64,000 bases of DNA from Dermatobacter hominis (GTDB taxonomy: Bacteria > Actinomycetota > Acidimicrobiia > Acidimicrobiales > Microtrichaceae): assembly GCF_020715685.1 (NCBI RefSeq), contig NZ_CP085840.1, positions 2,418,001 through 2,482,000 of the forward strand. Direction: 5' to 3'. The notes under the pieces were generated by a model. That model saw only the letters and a program-made list of their open reading frames with translations, was not told where the DNA came from and did not search any database. Position numbers and translations under genes: made by a program. This document shows positions 8,379 to 15,882 of the stretch, in pieces. The stretch's first letter is position 1; each line of letters starts with the position of its first letter.

Positions 8379-9649
8379 CAGCGGGATCCGACTCGGCCGA
8401 TCTCGACGAGTCCCGCCTCGCCGAGCTGCACGATCGCGGCGCGGAGCTCGTCGGGTGCCAGCGAGCACCGTTCCGCGAGCTCGTCGATGTGCGACGCGCC
8501 GTCGAGGAGCGCGCAGAGGGCCGGAACGACATTGCGGTGGATGGCCATCGACTGCATGTTGCCCGCGATGTGGATGACATCGCCCCGCAGCTCCGACGTC
8601 CGGACGAAGACCATCCCTCCGGGGAGCCGGACGCGGAGCGTCGCACCCCGGAGCCCGTCCGTCACGGCGTCGAGGGTGGTGATGGGACCGGTCCGGGGGA
8701 AGGGCGTGATCTGCGAACGGAAGTACCCCAACCCGTGCTCGAGGTCGGAACGTTCGATCTCGGCGGTGAGCCGCTCCGGAGGCACGGAACCGAGCACGTC
8801 GATCAGGTTCGCACGCCGGATGCTGTAGGTCAGGTGCACCGAGGACTCGTCGACGAAGCCGTTGACCCGGTGCGGCCAGCCACGGGGGATGTAGACGGCC
8901 CAGCCGGGTTCGAGGATGCCCGACCACGCCACCTCGCCGGACGCATCGTCGACGACGACCTGGCGGATGGGGGCGAGCGCGCCAGGGAACGACACCTCCC
9001 AGTACTTACGGCCGTGGGCCTGGACGATCAGCACGTCGTGATCATCCCAGTGGGAGCCGAAGCCCTGGGCGAGCCCGGCGCTGACATACGTGTTGATCTG
9101 CGTGGGCGCGCGGAAGGCGGTCGCGATCACGTCGACCAGGAGCGCCCAGTCCGAGCCAACCTGGGTCTCGGACTGGTTGAGCACCAGCGTGCGGCCGGAC
9201 CGGACGGCATCCGCGACGGCGAAGGGGTTCGCCCGGCCGACCGGGTCCGGCGCGGTGTCGCGCGCCTTGAACTGCTGGGGGAGCTGGACCGGCAGGCCAT
9301 CGGCCGGGTCGACGAGCGAGGCGCGCCAGGAACGCAGGTCTCCGCCCGCGAGGTACGCGTCGACCGCTCCCGCGACATCGGCGAACGGCAGTTCCGTCGC
9401 CCCGACGTCGAACGCGCTGGCCCGGGCGCCGCCGAGCGACGTGGTCGCCTCATCGACGTCCCATCCCGGCACCATCGAGGCGAGCGCGGCGACCGCCGCG
9501 GTGCGTGATCGCTCGGCGGCCTCGTACAGCGCCTGCTCCTCCGCGTCACCGCCGCTCGGCGTCAGCGAGAGAACGGTCCCCCGCGCACCGAGATCGCCGG
9601 TGATCGCAACGCCCCGAGCCGCCGCGACAGGGTCGACGGACTGCTGCAC
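8378..9649 (-). CDS. JmjC/cupin_4-type oxygenase with C-terminal winged-helix-like domain (set A)
   Basis: A 423-residue protein of the RoxA/NO66-like ribosomal-oxygenase architecture. Residues about 140-275 form the JmjC-type cupin, with iron ligands in GSHWDDHDVLIVQ (His200, Asp202) and PRGWPHRV (His260), and a lysine in GRKYW near residue 215. The C-terminal 100 residues look like the winged-helix tail of that family. Known members hydroxylate arginine or histidine of ribosomal proteins. Here the position directly after a Tat-exported protein gene suggests a dedicated substrate. The GTG start abuts the upstream stop with no gap. Its paralogue in set B is at 22324-23529. Confidence 0.75.
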   Translation of the reverse strand: MQQSVDPVAAARGVAITGDLGARGTVLSLTPSGGDAEEQALYEAAERSRTAAVAALASMVPGWDVDEATTSLGGARASAFDVGATELPFADVAGAVDAYLAGGDLRSWRASLVDPADGLPVQLPQQFKARDTAPDPVGRANPFAVADAVRSGRTLVLNQSETQVGSDWALLVDVIATAFRAPTQINTYVSAGLAQGFGSHWDDHDVLIVQAHGRKYWEVSFPGALAPIRQVVVDDASGEVAWSGILEPGWAVYIPRGWPHRVNGFVDESSVHLTYSIRRANLIDVLGSVPPERLTAEIERSDLEHGLGYFRSQITPFPRTGPITTLDAVTDGLRGATLRVRLPGGMVFVRTSELRGDVIHIAGNMQSMAIHRNVVPALCALLDGASHIDELAERCSLAPDELRAAIVQLGEAGLVEIGRVGSR

Positions 9650-10282
9650 CTACGTCGTGGTGATCGTGACGTTGATGTCGTTGACGCGCACCGCGTTGCC
9701 GGGCTGATCCGGCAGGCTCCACGGGACGACGATCGGCGAGGTGTTGTTCGGGGACACGTTCGCACCGATGGCGAGGTTCCCGCCCGGCAGGTTGCCGAAG
9801 AAGGCGGGCGTGACCGGCCCGAACGTTCCCCCGGTGACGCGCGCCCGGTTGTAGGGCGGATCGACGATGAACGTCACCGTGCCGTCGACTGGGTTGCCGT
9901 CCGCTGGTTCCCCCTGGGGGAGCAGGAACACGGCGTTGCCGGCCGCGCCGAGCGGCGCGGTGTACTGGATCGGCGCGTTGTTCGACGGACCCCCGCTGTT
10001 GATGGTCCAGGCCGGGTTCGACACCGCGTTGAAGGCGTTGGTTCCCCCCGCGTTGCCCGGGCCCTCGACGTTGACGTCGAAGGTGATGGTCGTGTTCGTC
10101 GAGGTGCCGGCGGCGGCGTAGTCCGGCACGACGCTGAGACCCGAGATCGAGGGTGCCGTCCACGCTGCGGCGGCGACCGCCGCAGCGGCACCCGTCTTCG
10201 CCAGCATGGACCGGCGGTCGAGGCCGCCCGGCTCGTCGACCTCCGGCTCGTCGCCAGCGGAATGCACGGTGTCGTCGTTCAC
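9650..10282 (-). CDS. Tat-exported small protein A, candidate substrate of the oxygenases
   Basis: A 210-residue protein with a twin-arginine signal: LDRRSMLAKTG (Arg23-Arg24) followed by an alanine-rich hydrophobic stretch ending near WTAPSISG. The mature part starts around PDYAAAGTST and is rich in Asn, Gly, Pro and Thr, with alternating hydrophobic residues that suggest a beta-sandwich fold. It has no cysteine and ends in VTITTT. It is clearly homologous to the protein encoded at 23539-24222 (shared PDYA-AGTST, GPG-AG-N-F/N-A, P-Y/W-TI, GPS). I do not recognise a named family. As first gene of an oxygenase operon it is the best candidate for the modified product (inference). The start is GTG, with GAGG just upstream. 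Confidence 0.75.
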   Translation of the reverse strand: MNDDTVHSAGDEPEVDEPGGLDRRSMLAKTGAAAAVAAAAWTAPSISGLSVVPDYAAAGTSTNTTITFDVNVEGPGNAGGTNAFNAVSNPAWTINSGGPSNNAPIQYTAPLGAAGNAVFLLPQGEPADGNPVDGTVTFIVDPPYNRARVTGGTFGPVTPAFFGNLPGGNLAIGANVSPNNTSPIVVPWSLPDQPGNAVRVNDINVTITTT

Positions 10283-10301
10283 GTTCCTCGGCCCCCAAGA
10301 T

Positions 10302-10320
10302 CTCTGATCGGCGTTCAGAG
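10302..10320. promoter_or_regulatory. Inverted repeat in the divergent set A promoter region
   Basis: CTCTGA and TCAGAG form a perfect 6-bp inverted repeat separated by seven bases. It lies in the 59-base gap between the divergent Tat-protein gene and the degenerate JmjC gene. The position fits an operator shared by both transcripts. No such repeat is seen upstream of set B, and a 6-bp repeat can occur by chance. Confidence 0.3.
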
Positions 10321-10341
10321 TTCCCTGGTACGGTAACGGAT

Positions 10342-11457
10342 GTGTCCGAGGCGGACAAGGGGCCCCTGTGGGCCAGGCGGCTGGGTGCGACCACTCCGTT
10401 CACCTTCCCGCTCCCACCGAGCTCGTCGAACCTGACCGAGTTGGCGGCAGCGGTGGACCGCGGGATCGCTGCGGCCCAGCAGCGCCGTCCGGGCGCGTCC
10501 GAATCGGGCGGCGCCGCCGGCCTGGACGGCGGACAGCTCGATGTGTTCATCGAGACGCGCCTGTCGGAGGGCAAGGACGGCACGATCGTGGAACGGATGG
10601 CCGATGGCCGGACGATGCTCCACGACCTGGCCGCCGCCCGACCGGAGTCGGTCATCGAGGTCCTGCAGCGTGGCGGCGGCGTGGTCCTGCACCGTCCGGA
10701 GCGCGTGCTCGACGTGGTGAACCGGCTCGTGGCCGCGGAATGCGTCGGGGACGGCGTCCGGGTGACCGCCACGGTGGTGCTCGGCTCCGTGCCCGACCCG
10801 AGCGCCTCGCCGCGTGCGAGCGAACAGCTGGTGCTCTCGTTCGACGAGGGCACGATCGTGGAGCCCACGGGCCAGGACCCGATCGAGCTCCAGGTCGGGG
10901 TCTGGTCGAGGGTCCCCGCCCCCAGCAGGATCCACGCCGGACCCTCCTCACGGACCGTCGTGCTGAACATGCTCCGCTTCGATGCCGTAGAACGACGCCA
11001 GCTCGTCCTGGCACGCGCAGCGTGCCACCCGCTCCTGCGGATCGACGCCCCCACCTCCTTCGACGACCCCGCGATCCCGTACGGCGAACCGGGACCCACG
11101 GATCTCGTCGAGCACACCCGCCTCGGACTCCGCACGGTCCTCGACGACGTGACGGACGCGGAGCTCGAGTGGTGGTGGCGTCTGGCCACCGAGCTGGAGC
11201 CGGTCCCGCTGTCGCGGCACCTCACGCTCCCCCCGCTCGTTCGCGGACGGTTCCCGGGCGGCGTCGGCATCATCGGCATCGATGGCGTCCAGGCCGAGGT
11301 CTCGGCCGGCCGCAACACGTTCTCGCTCTCGCTCCCGGTACTGGAGGCGCTGCCCGAGTTCGTTTCGGGAGCGACCTGTGCGACCGGCGATCCGCGGTTC
11401 ACCGAACTGGCAGGAGCCACGCTCGCCGCCGGCCTCGCCGAGCCCGTGGCCCCCTGA
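10342..11457 (+). CDS. JmjC-like protein lacking iron ligands (set A pseudoenzyme)
   Basis: A 371-residue protein of a family seen twice here (the other copy is at 20526-21683). Shared blocks are HPLLR-DAP, ELEWWWRLA and RGRFPGGVGI. Its middle (GGVVLHRPERVLDVVNRL onward) follows the pattern of the JmjC proteins of this region (TLVLNQ, then helix, then strand). The iron motif HWDDHDV is replaced by a segment with no His/Asp pair (ASEQLVLS), and the distal PRGWPH has no counterpart. A C-terminal domain similar to the winged-helix tail is kept. I infer a catalytically dead homologue, perhaps a substrate-binding partner. The GTG start is chosen because upstream codons fall in the divergent promoter. 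The manual alignment is weak, so the family link is tentative. Confidence 0.5.
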   Translation: MSEADKGPLWARRLGATTPFTFPLPPSSSNLTELAAAVDRGIAAAQQRRPGASESGGAAGLDGGQLDVFIETRLSEGKDGTIVERMADGRTMLHDLAAARPESVIEVLQRGGGVVLHRPERVLDVVNRLVAAECVGDGVRVTATVVLGSVPDPSASPRASEQLVLSFDEGTIVEPTGQDPIELQVGVWSRVPAPSRIHAGPSSRTVVLNMLRFDAVERRQLVLARAACHPLLRIDAPTSFDDPAIPYGEPGPTDLVEHTRLGLRTVLDDVTDAELEWWWRLATELEPVPLSRHLTLPPLVRGRFPGGVGIIGIDGVQAEVSAGRNTFSLSLPVLEALPEFVSGATCATGDPRFTELAGATLAAGLAEPVAP

Positions 11458-11463
11458 GACCCG

Positions 11464-12546
11464 ATGCCGGCCTCGCGCACGTTCCGGGCCGACGGGGTCG
11501 CACTTCGGGTCGAGATCGACCCATCGGCCCCAGAGGCGATCGCCGACCACCTCCACGTCGTCCTCGGCGGCTACGACAGCACCGAGGACCCCCCAGCGGC
11601 GGTGCTGCGCGTGCGGGGTGGTCATGGGGAGGCATCGGTCGTGAGCGGACCGCCCGGGTCCCCCGAACTCCACTTCGCCCGGTGGCCCGACGTCCTCGCC
11701 CACGTCGACGGCTGGGTCAGCGCGTCGTCCCTCGATTACGCCGACCCTCGGCACCTGCGCCTCCATGCCGCGCACTTCGTGCTCGATCGGCAACGGTGGA
11801 TCGTGATCGGACCGAAGGGCAGTGGGAAGAGCACGCTGACGCTGTCGGCGACCGCGGCGGGCGCGAGGTGGTGCACGGATGAACGCATCACGCTCAGCGA
11901 CGACTGTGACGGCGGCAGCGGCGTGACGATCCGACCCCTTCGGCGGCCGCTCCACATCCGATCGTCCCGCGACGAGGTGCGACGACAGTTGGGCACCACC
12001 GGGACGTTCGACTCGGTCGAGACCGCCGGGCGGACGATCGTCGATCCCGACCCGTCGGAGGATCCGAGGAGCGTGCCGTCGGCCGAAGGACCGTTGCAGG
12101 TCGTGGTGCTCGACGAGGCTGCGGTTGCCACCCCGCCGACGACGCGGACCGAGGTGACCCGCCGGATCGTCGGCCACTCGATGGACGCCCGGCGATGCGG
12201 CCACCGAACCATCGAGCTCCTGCATCACTTGGTCCGGACGGCGGACGTCTACGTGGCCGCCCCGCGGACCCTGCTCTCGGTCGCCGAGCTCGACGCGCCC
12301 TCGTTCACGGCCAGCCCATCGGCGGAGGTCCTCGCCGCGATGCGCAGCAACTCGCTCGAAGGAGTCTGGTCGCTCGTCGACGGTGACCGGGTGCTGGCAT
12401 GGGTGGAGTCCGAAGGGTCACCAGCGGTCCTGGAGCTGGAAGGCGTGGCGGCGGAGCGGTGGTCGGCGGCGATGGCCGATGACGCCGGCGCCTGGGCCGG
12501 GGCATCCGAGGTGATCCGGTCGATCGACCGCGTGGAGCCGGTCTGA
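11464..12546 (+). CDS. HprK-like ATP-binding kinase (set A, intact P-loop)
   Basis: A 360-residue protein with a Walker A motif GPKGSGKST at residues 116-124. It is preceded by HAAHFVLDRQRWIVI and followed by a strand and WCTDERITLSDD, as in HPr kinase/phosphorylase-like proteins. HprK-like kinases occur in several RiPP clusters (for example lasso peptide clusters), often with PqqD-type domains, where they phosphorylate a peptide. Here the protein has no clear PqqD domain of its own. It lies six bases after the degenerate JmjC gene on the plus strand. Its stop codon directly abuts that of the convergent PqqD protein gene. Confidence 0.65.
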   Translation: MPASRTFRADGVALRVEIDPSAPEAIADHLHVVLGGYDSTEDPPAAVLRVRGGHGEASVVSGPPGSPELHFARWPDVLAHVDGWVSASSLDYADPRHLRLHAAHFVLDRQRWIVIGPKGSGKSTLTLSATAAGARWCTDERITLSDDCDGGSGVTIRPLRRPLHIRSSRDEVRRQLGTTGTFDSVETAGRTIVDPDPSEDPRSVPSAEGPLQVVVLDEAAVATPPTTRTEVTRRIVGHSMDARRCGHRTIELLHHLVRTADVYVAAPRTLLSVAELDAPSFTASPSAEVLAAMRSNSLEGVWSLVDGDRVLAWVESEGSPAVLELEGVAAERWSAAMADDAGAWAGASEVIRSIDRVEPV

Positions 12547-12564
12547 CTAGAGGGCGGCGGCTCC
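12534..12564. terminator. Possible bidirectional terminator hairpin between sets A and B
   Basis: GGAGCCG (12534-12540) and CGGCTCC (12558-12564) form a 7-bp stem around the two abutting stop codons (TGA of the plus-strand gene, TAG of the minus-strand gene). There is no T-run on either side, so a canonical intrinsic terminator is not shown. Confidence 0.3.
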
Positions 12565-13626
12565 CAGGCCCGGGGTGGAACCATGGGCCACCCGCACGAG
12601 GAGATCGATCAACTCGCCACCCGTGATGCCCCTGTCCACCACCGTGACCTCCGCGGACCTGGCCAGCTCCACGAAGGCTCCCACACCGTCGCCGTCCCAG
12701 CGGCGAGCGAGGTGCAGGCAGCCTCGCTCCGCTGCGCGCGCCGAGCCGTCGCCGGGCACGACCACACCGACCAGGTCGACCACCTCCGCCGAGCCGGGGC
12801 GGCGCGCGTCGTCGGGCAGCTCGACGTGACGATCGTCGACCAGCCGGACCAGGCCGCTCGGCGTGCTGCGCACGCCGCGCTCCTCGAGCTCGCTGCGGAA
12901 AGCACCCACCACTTCGTGGCCGATCGCGGGATGCACCAGCGTGATGCCCGCACCGGTCACCAGCGACGGCCCCTCGTACCAGGCGCCGCCGCCCTCCAGT
13001 GCGAGACGACCACCGACGGTCCGGGCCAGGGCCTCGGCGCAGGCGGCGGCGTCCCGACCGGCGTGCAGGGTGTTGCCCATGTCGTCGAACAGCTGCTGCA
13101 CGCGCGCCACCCGACCGCTCGACAGCCGGGCCACGTACCCGTCGAGGTCGTGATCGTCGGGCTCCGCCGTGGGTACTGCGGCCGCGAGCGCGTCGACGAG
13201 GTGGTGGTCATTGGCGCCGAAGCGGAAGGACGTGGTCGGCCCCTGGACCTGGCGCACGGTCGAACGCGCCAGGCCGAGCCGCTGACCCACGCAGGAGGTG
13301 GGATCCAGCGGAGGGTGGACGCGTCGGGGCACGACGCCGTCCGGCTGGGGGCCCGCCAGCAGCCCGGCCTCACGCAGCGAGCCGAGGAATTCGTCCACCT
13401 GGGCCCGGCGGGCACCGACGTCACCTCCGAGTGCGTCGGCGACGTCGGCAGCGAGCTCGTCGACGCTCACCGTGCCGTCGAGCGACGACCACAGGATCGC
13501 GGCTACGGGATCGAGCACACGGCTTCGTCCGGTGAGGTCGGACCCGATCAGCAGGTCGTCGCCGAGCGGAACCTCGACCGCGTCGTCGCGACGACGCGGC
13601 CCGGTCTCGGGCACGGCGGTCGTCAT
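12547..13626 (-). CDS. PqqD-like domain plus degenerate HprK-like domain (set B)
   Basis: A 359-residue protein. Residues about 15-90 match the PqqD/RRE pattern (DDLLIGSDLTGRSRVLDPVA, then ILW-SLDGTVSVDELAADVA, then a helix ending REAGLL). PqqD-type domains bind leader peptides of RiPPs. The rest follows the HprK-like outline (LVTGAGITLV, then a helix, then a strand near GLVRLVDDRHVELPDD). At the P-loop position it reads VHPAIGHEV (residues 231-239) and not GxxGSGKST, so ATP binding by Walker A is unlikely. I infer a peptide-recognition protein that has lost kinase function. Last gene of the set B operon; the ATG start overlaps the upstream stop (ATGA). Confidence 0.55.
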   Translation of the reverse strand: MTTAVPETGPRRRDDAVEVPLGDDLLIGSDLTGRSRVLDPVAAILWSSLDGTVSVDELAADVADALGGDVGARRAQVDEFLGSLREAGLLAGPQPDGVVPRRVHPPLDPTSCVGQRLGLARSTVRQVQGPTTSFRFGANDHHLVDALAAAVPTAEPDDHDLDGYVARLSSGRVARVQQLFDDMGNTLHAGRDAAACAEALARTVGGRLALEGGGAWYEGPSLVTGAGITLVHPAIGHEVVGAFRSELEERGVRSTPSGLVRLVDDRHVELPDDARRPGSAEVVDLVGVVVPGDGSARAAERGCLHLARRWDGDGVGAFVELARSAEVTVVDRGITGGELIDLLVRVAHGSTPGLGAAAL

Positions 13627-14879
13627 CCGGTGAGGTCGTCGAGATCGTCGAGGACGGCGTCGGCGAAGAAGCCTGGGTCGGTCACGTCGTAGGCACGGGC
13701 GACCACACCGTCCGGTCCGACGAGGTGCGCGACACGCCGTGCGTGCGAGCTCGACGGGCCGTCTGCGGCCCCGAACGCCACTCCCGCCGTCCGATCCGGG
13801 TCGCTGAGCAAACGGAACGGGATCTGGTACTTTTCGCGGAACGCCCGGTTGTCCGCTGGATCGTCGAACGACGCGCCCAGCACCGTGCAACCGTGCTCGA
13901 TGAAGGCATCGATCTGGTCGCGGAGGCCCTCGGCCTGGGCGGTGCAGCCCGGCGTGTCGGCCTTGGGGTACCAGTAGAGGAGGTACCACCCGCCGGCGAG
14001 GTCCGCGCTCGCCACCTCGTTCCCGTTCTCGTCGGTCAGCCGGAAGTCCGGTGCCGGTGCCCCTGCCTTCAACATCGCGTCGATGGTACCGGCGCGGTCG
14101 GGGGTCACCGCCAGTCGCGACGACCAGGCGATCACGCGCAGACGACCCTCGCGGTGCAGCCGGCCGAGGCAGGCGACCATCGCCCCGACGGCGCCCTCGA
14201 GCACGCCGGCGGCCGTGAAGTTGGCGCCGACACCGTCGGAGATGTCCACCCAGCCGAGGACCTCGAGCCCGGCGTCGACGACGCCGGCGCGGGCCTCCTC
14301 GGGGTCTTCGAAGACGTGGGGCCAGCTCCCCGTCCCCGCCTGCAGGATCGACTCGACGGCACGGTCGTCGTCCTCCCGGTGCGACGGCAGCACGAACAGG
14401 TCCGTACCGGCGACCACGCCGCCCGGTCGGAGCACACGCGCCGCCTCGCGGTGGAAGGCCGCGCGGGACCGGAAATGCGGCGCCGCCTCCACACACAGCA
14501 CGCGGTCGACGGAGCCGCGTGCGAGCGGGAGGGCCGCGGCGTCGGCCACGACCCACGACGAGGCGATCGTCGCGGGCGGGCCGAGGTCGGGACAACGCCG
14601 GACCTGAGCCTCGTCGACGTTGACACCGATCACTCGGAGGTCGCGATGCCGCGCCGTCAACCGGGCGAGGGTGCCGCCGACGCCGCAGCCGACGTCCACC
14701 ACCGCGTGCCCGTGGTGGACGTCGGCGAGGTCGAACACCAGCTCGTCGGTCGCCGCCGCGGCCTCGGCGTCGGAGGACCGTTCGGATCCGGGAGGCCAGT
14801 AGCCCAGGTGGAACGAGGGCGGGAGCGTGCCGCCCTGGAGAGTGGGCACGAGGTACGGCGGCGTACGCGCGTCAGACAC
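13623..14879 (-). CDS. SAM methyltransferase fused to a Bcp-type peroxiredoxin
   Basis: A 418-residue single reading frame with two domains. Residues about 1-265 are a class I SAM methyltransferase, with motif I VVDVGCGVGG at 60-69 and an acidic post-I region. Residues 269-418 are a complete bacterioferritin-comigratory-protein-type peroxiredoxin (APAPDFRLTDENG, peroxidatic Cys312 in DTPGC). No resolving cysteine is at the usual five-residue spacing, suggesting a 1-Cys mechanism. The join is at an in-frame ATG (14073-14075) where a free Bcp would normally start, so internal initiation could also give the peroxiredoxin alone. The fusion is unusual. The methyl acceptor is unknown; context suggests the product of set B. 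Confidence 0.75.
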   Translation of the reverse strand: MSDARTPPYLVPTLQGGTLPPSFHLGYWPPGSERSSDAEAAAATDELVFDLADVHHGHAVVDVGCGVGGTLARLTARHRDLRVIGVNVDEAQVRRCPDLGPPATIASSWVVADAAALPLARGSVDRVLCVEAAPHFRSRAAFHREAARVLRPGGVVAGTDLFVLPSHREDDDRAVESILQAGTGSWPHVFEDPEEARAGVVDAGLEVLGWVDISDGVGANFTAAGVLEGAVGAMVACLGRLHREGRLRVIAWSSRLAVTPDRAGTIDAMLKAGAPAPDFRLTDENGNEVASADLAGGWYLLYWYPKADTPGCTAQAEGLRDQIDAFIEHGCTVLGASFDDPADNRAFREKYQIPFRLLSDPDRTAGVAFGAADGPSSSHARRVAHLVGPDGVVARAYDVTDPGFFADAVLDDLDDLTG

Positions 14880-15882
14880 GCTCCGGGTCTCCGTACCAGC
14901 GTCGGGACCACGCCCGCACCTGCCGGATCGCCCCGGCGCTCGCGAAGTGCTCCGACGACACCTCGGGCACGTGCACCAGGTGCTCCCAGATGACCATGTC
15001 GTGCTCGAGCTCCGTGCGCATCAGCGGGACCACCGCCTGGATCGCCCGTTCCGCCATCGCCGCATCGGCACCGCGGCACCACACGGTGTGGAACACATCG
15101 CTCCGCCCGTCCGCGACCGGTGTGACGGCGAGCAGGATCTCGGCGACCTGGTCGCCGAACTGGACCGTGAGGTGGCTGAGCCCGACCCCGACCACGGTCG
15201 AGCTGATGCGCGACCCGGGCTCCGTGCCCGCCCCGTGACGGACCTCCGATGTGAACGAGGCCGCCCGCAGGTCCAGTTCGACCAGCTCGGGACGGGCGGT
15301 GGCGTGCGGACCGGCGAAGTGATCGACATCGACCCGGTCCTCGATCGCCACCTGCGGGTGGATGGTCGTCGAGCGCCAGACGGCCGTCGTGTCCGGATGA
15401 CCTCCGACGACCACCTCCGCGGTGCCGTCACCCGTGCCGAGCTCCACCTCCGGGTCGTGGTCCGGCGCCGACCCCGCAGGGTCGAGCCAGACGAGGAGCG
15501 CACCCCGATAGGTCGTGCTGTGGCGCACTCCGAGCCGTCTCGCCGTCGTGTCGTCGGTCCCAGGAATCGATCGGTTGCGACCGTCGCCCGCCCACGTCCA
15601 GCCGTGCAGAGGGCAGCGCACGCAACCGTCGACCAGCGACGAGCCATGGCCGAGGTGGGCACCCATGTGAGGACACCTGGCGTCGGCCACCACCGGGGAC
15701 CGGGACGCGTCGAGCCACGCCACCAGCTCGAGGCCGAGCGCGGAGATCGGCATCGCTTCGTCGCCCAGCTGATCGACCCAGCCGACCTGGAACCATCCGC
15801 GGAGGTCAGTCCAAGACGGGCCGGAGCCCTCTTCCCCGGGGCCGGACGCCGGAGCGGGGGCACCGGCGACGGTCCCCGTCAT
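14872..15882 (-). CDS. Rieske non-heme iron oxygenase (terminal oxygenase)
   Basis: A 336-residue protein. The Rieske [2Fe-2S] motif is exact: Cys70-x-His72, 17 residues, Cys90-x2-His93 (RCPHMGAHLGHG then CPLHGW). The mononuclear iron motif D-x2-H-x4-H lies at Asp185, His188, His193 (VDVDHFAGPH). This resembles KshA- and cholesterol-desaturase-like oxygenases, which hydroxylate or desaturate unactivated C-H bonds using electrons from a reductase. No reductase gene is nearby, so a general cellular one would be needed. The ATG overlaps the upstream gene stop by four bases. Confidence 0.8.
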   Translation of the reverse strand: MTGTVAGAPAPASGPGEEGSGPSWTDLRGWFQVGWVDQLGDEAMPISALGLELVAWLDASRSPVVADARCPHMGAHLGHGSSLVDGCVRCPLHGWTWAGDGRNRSIPGTDDTTARRLGVRHSTTYRGALLVWLDPAGSAPDHDPEVELGTGDGTAEVVVGGHPDTTAVWRSTTIHPQVAIEDRVDVDHFAGPHATARPELVELDLRAASFTSEVRHGAGTEPGSRISSTVVGVGLSHLTVQFGDQVAEILLAVTPVADGRSDVFHTVWCRGADAAMAERAIQAVVPLMRTELEHDMVIWEHLVHVPEVSSEHFASAGAIRQVRAWSRRWYGDPERV

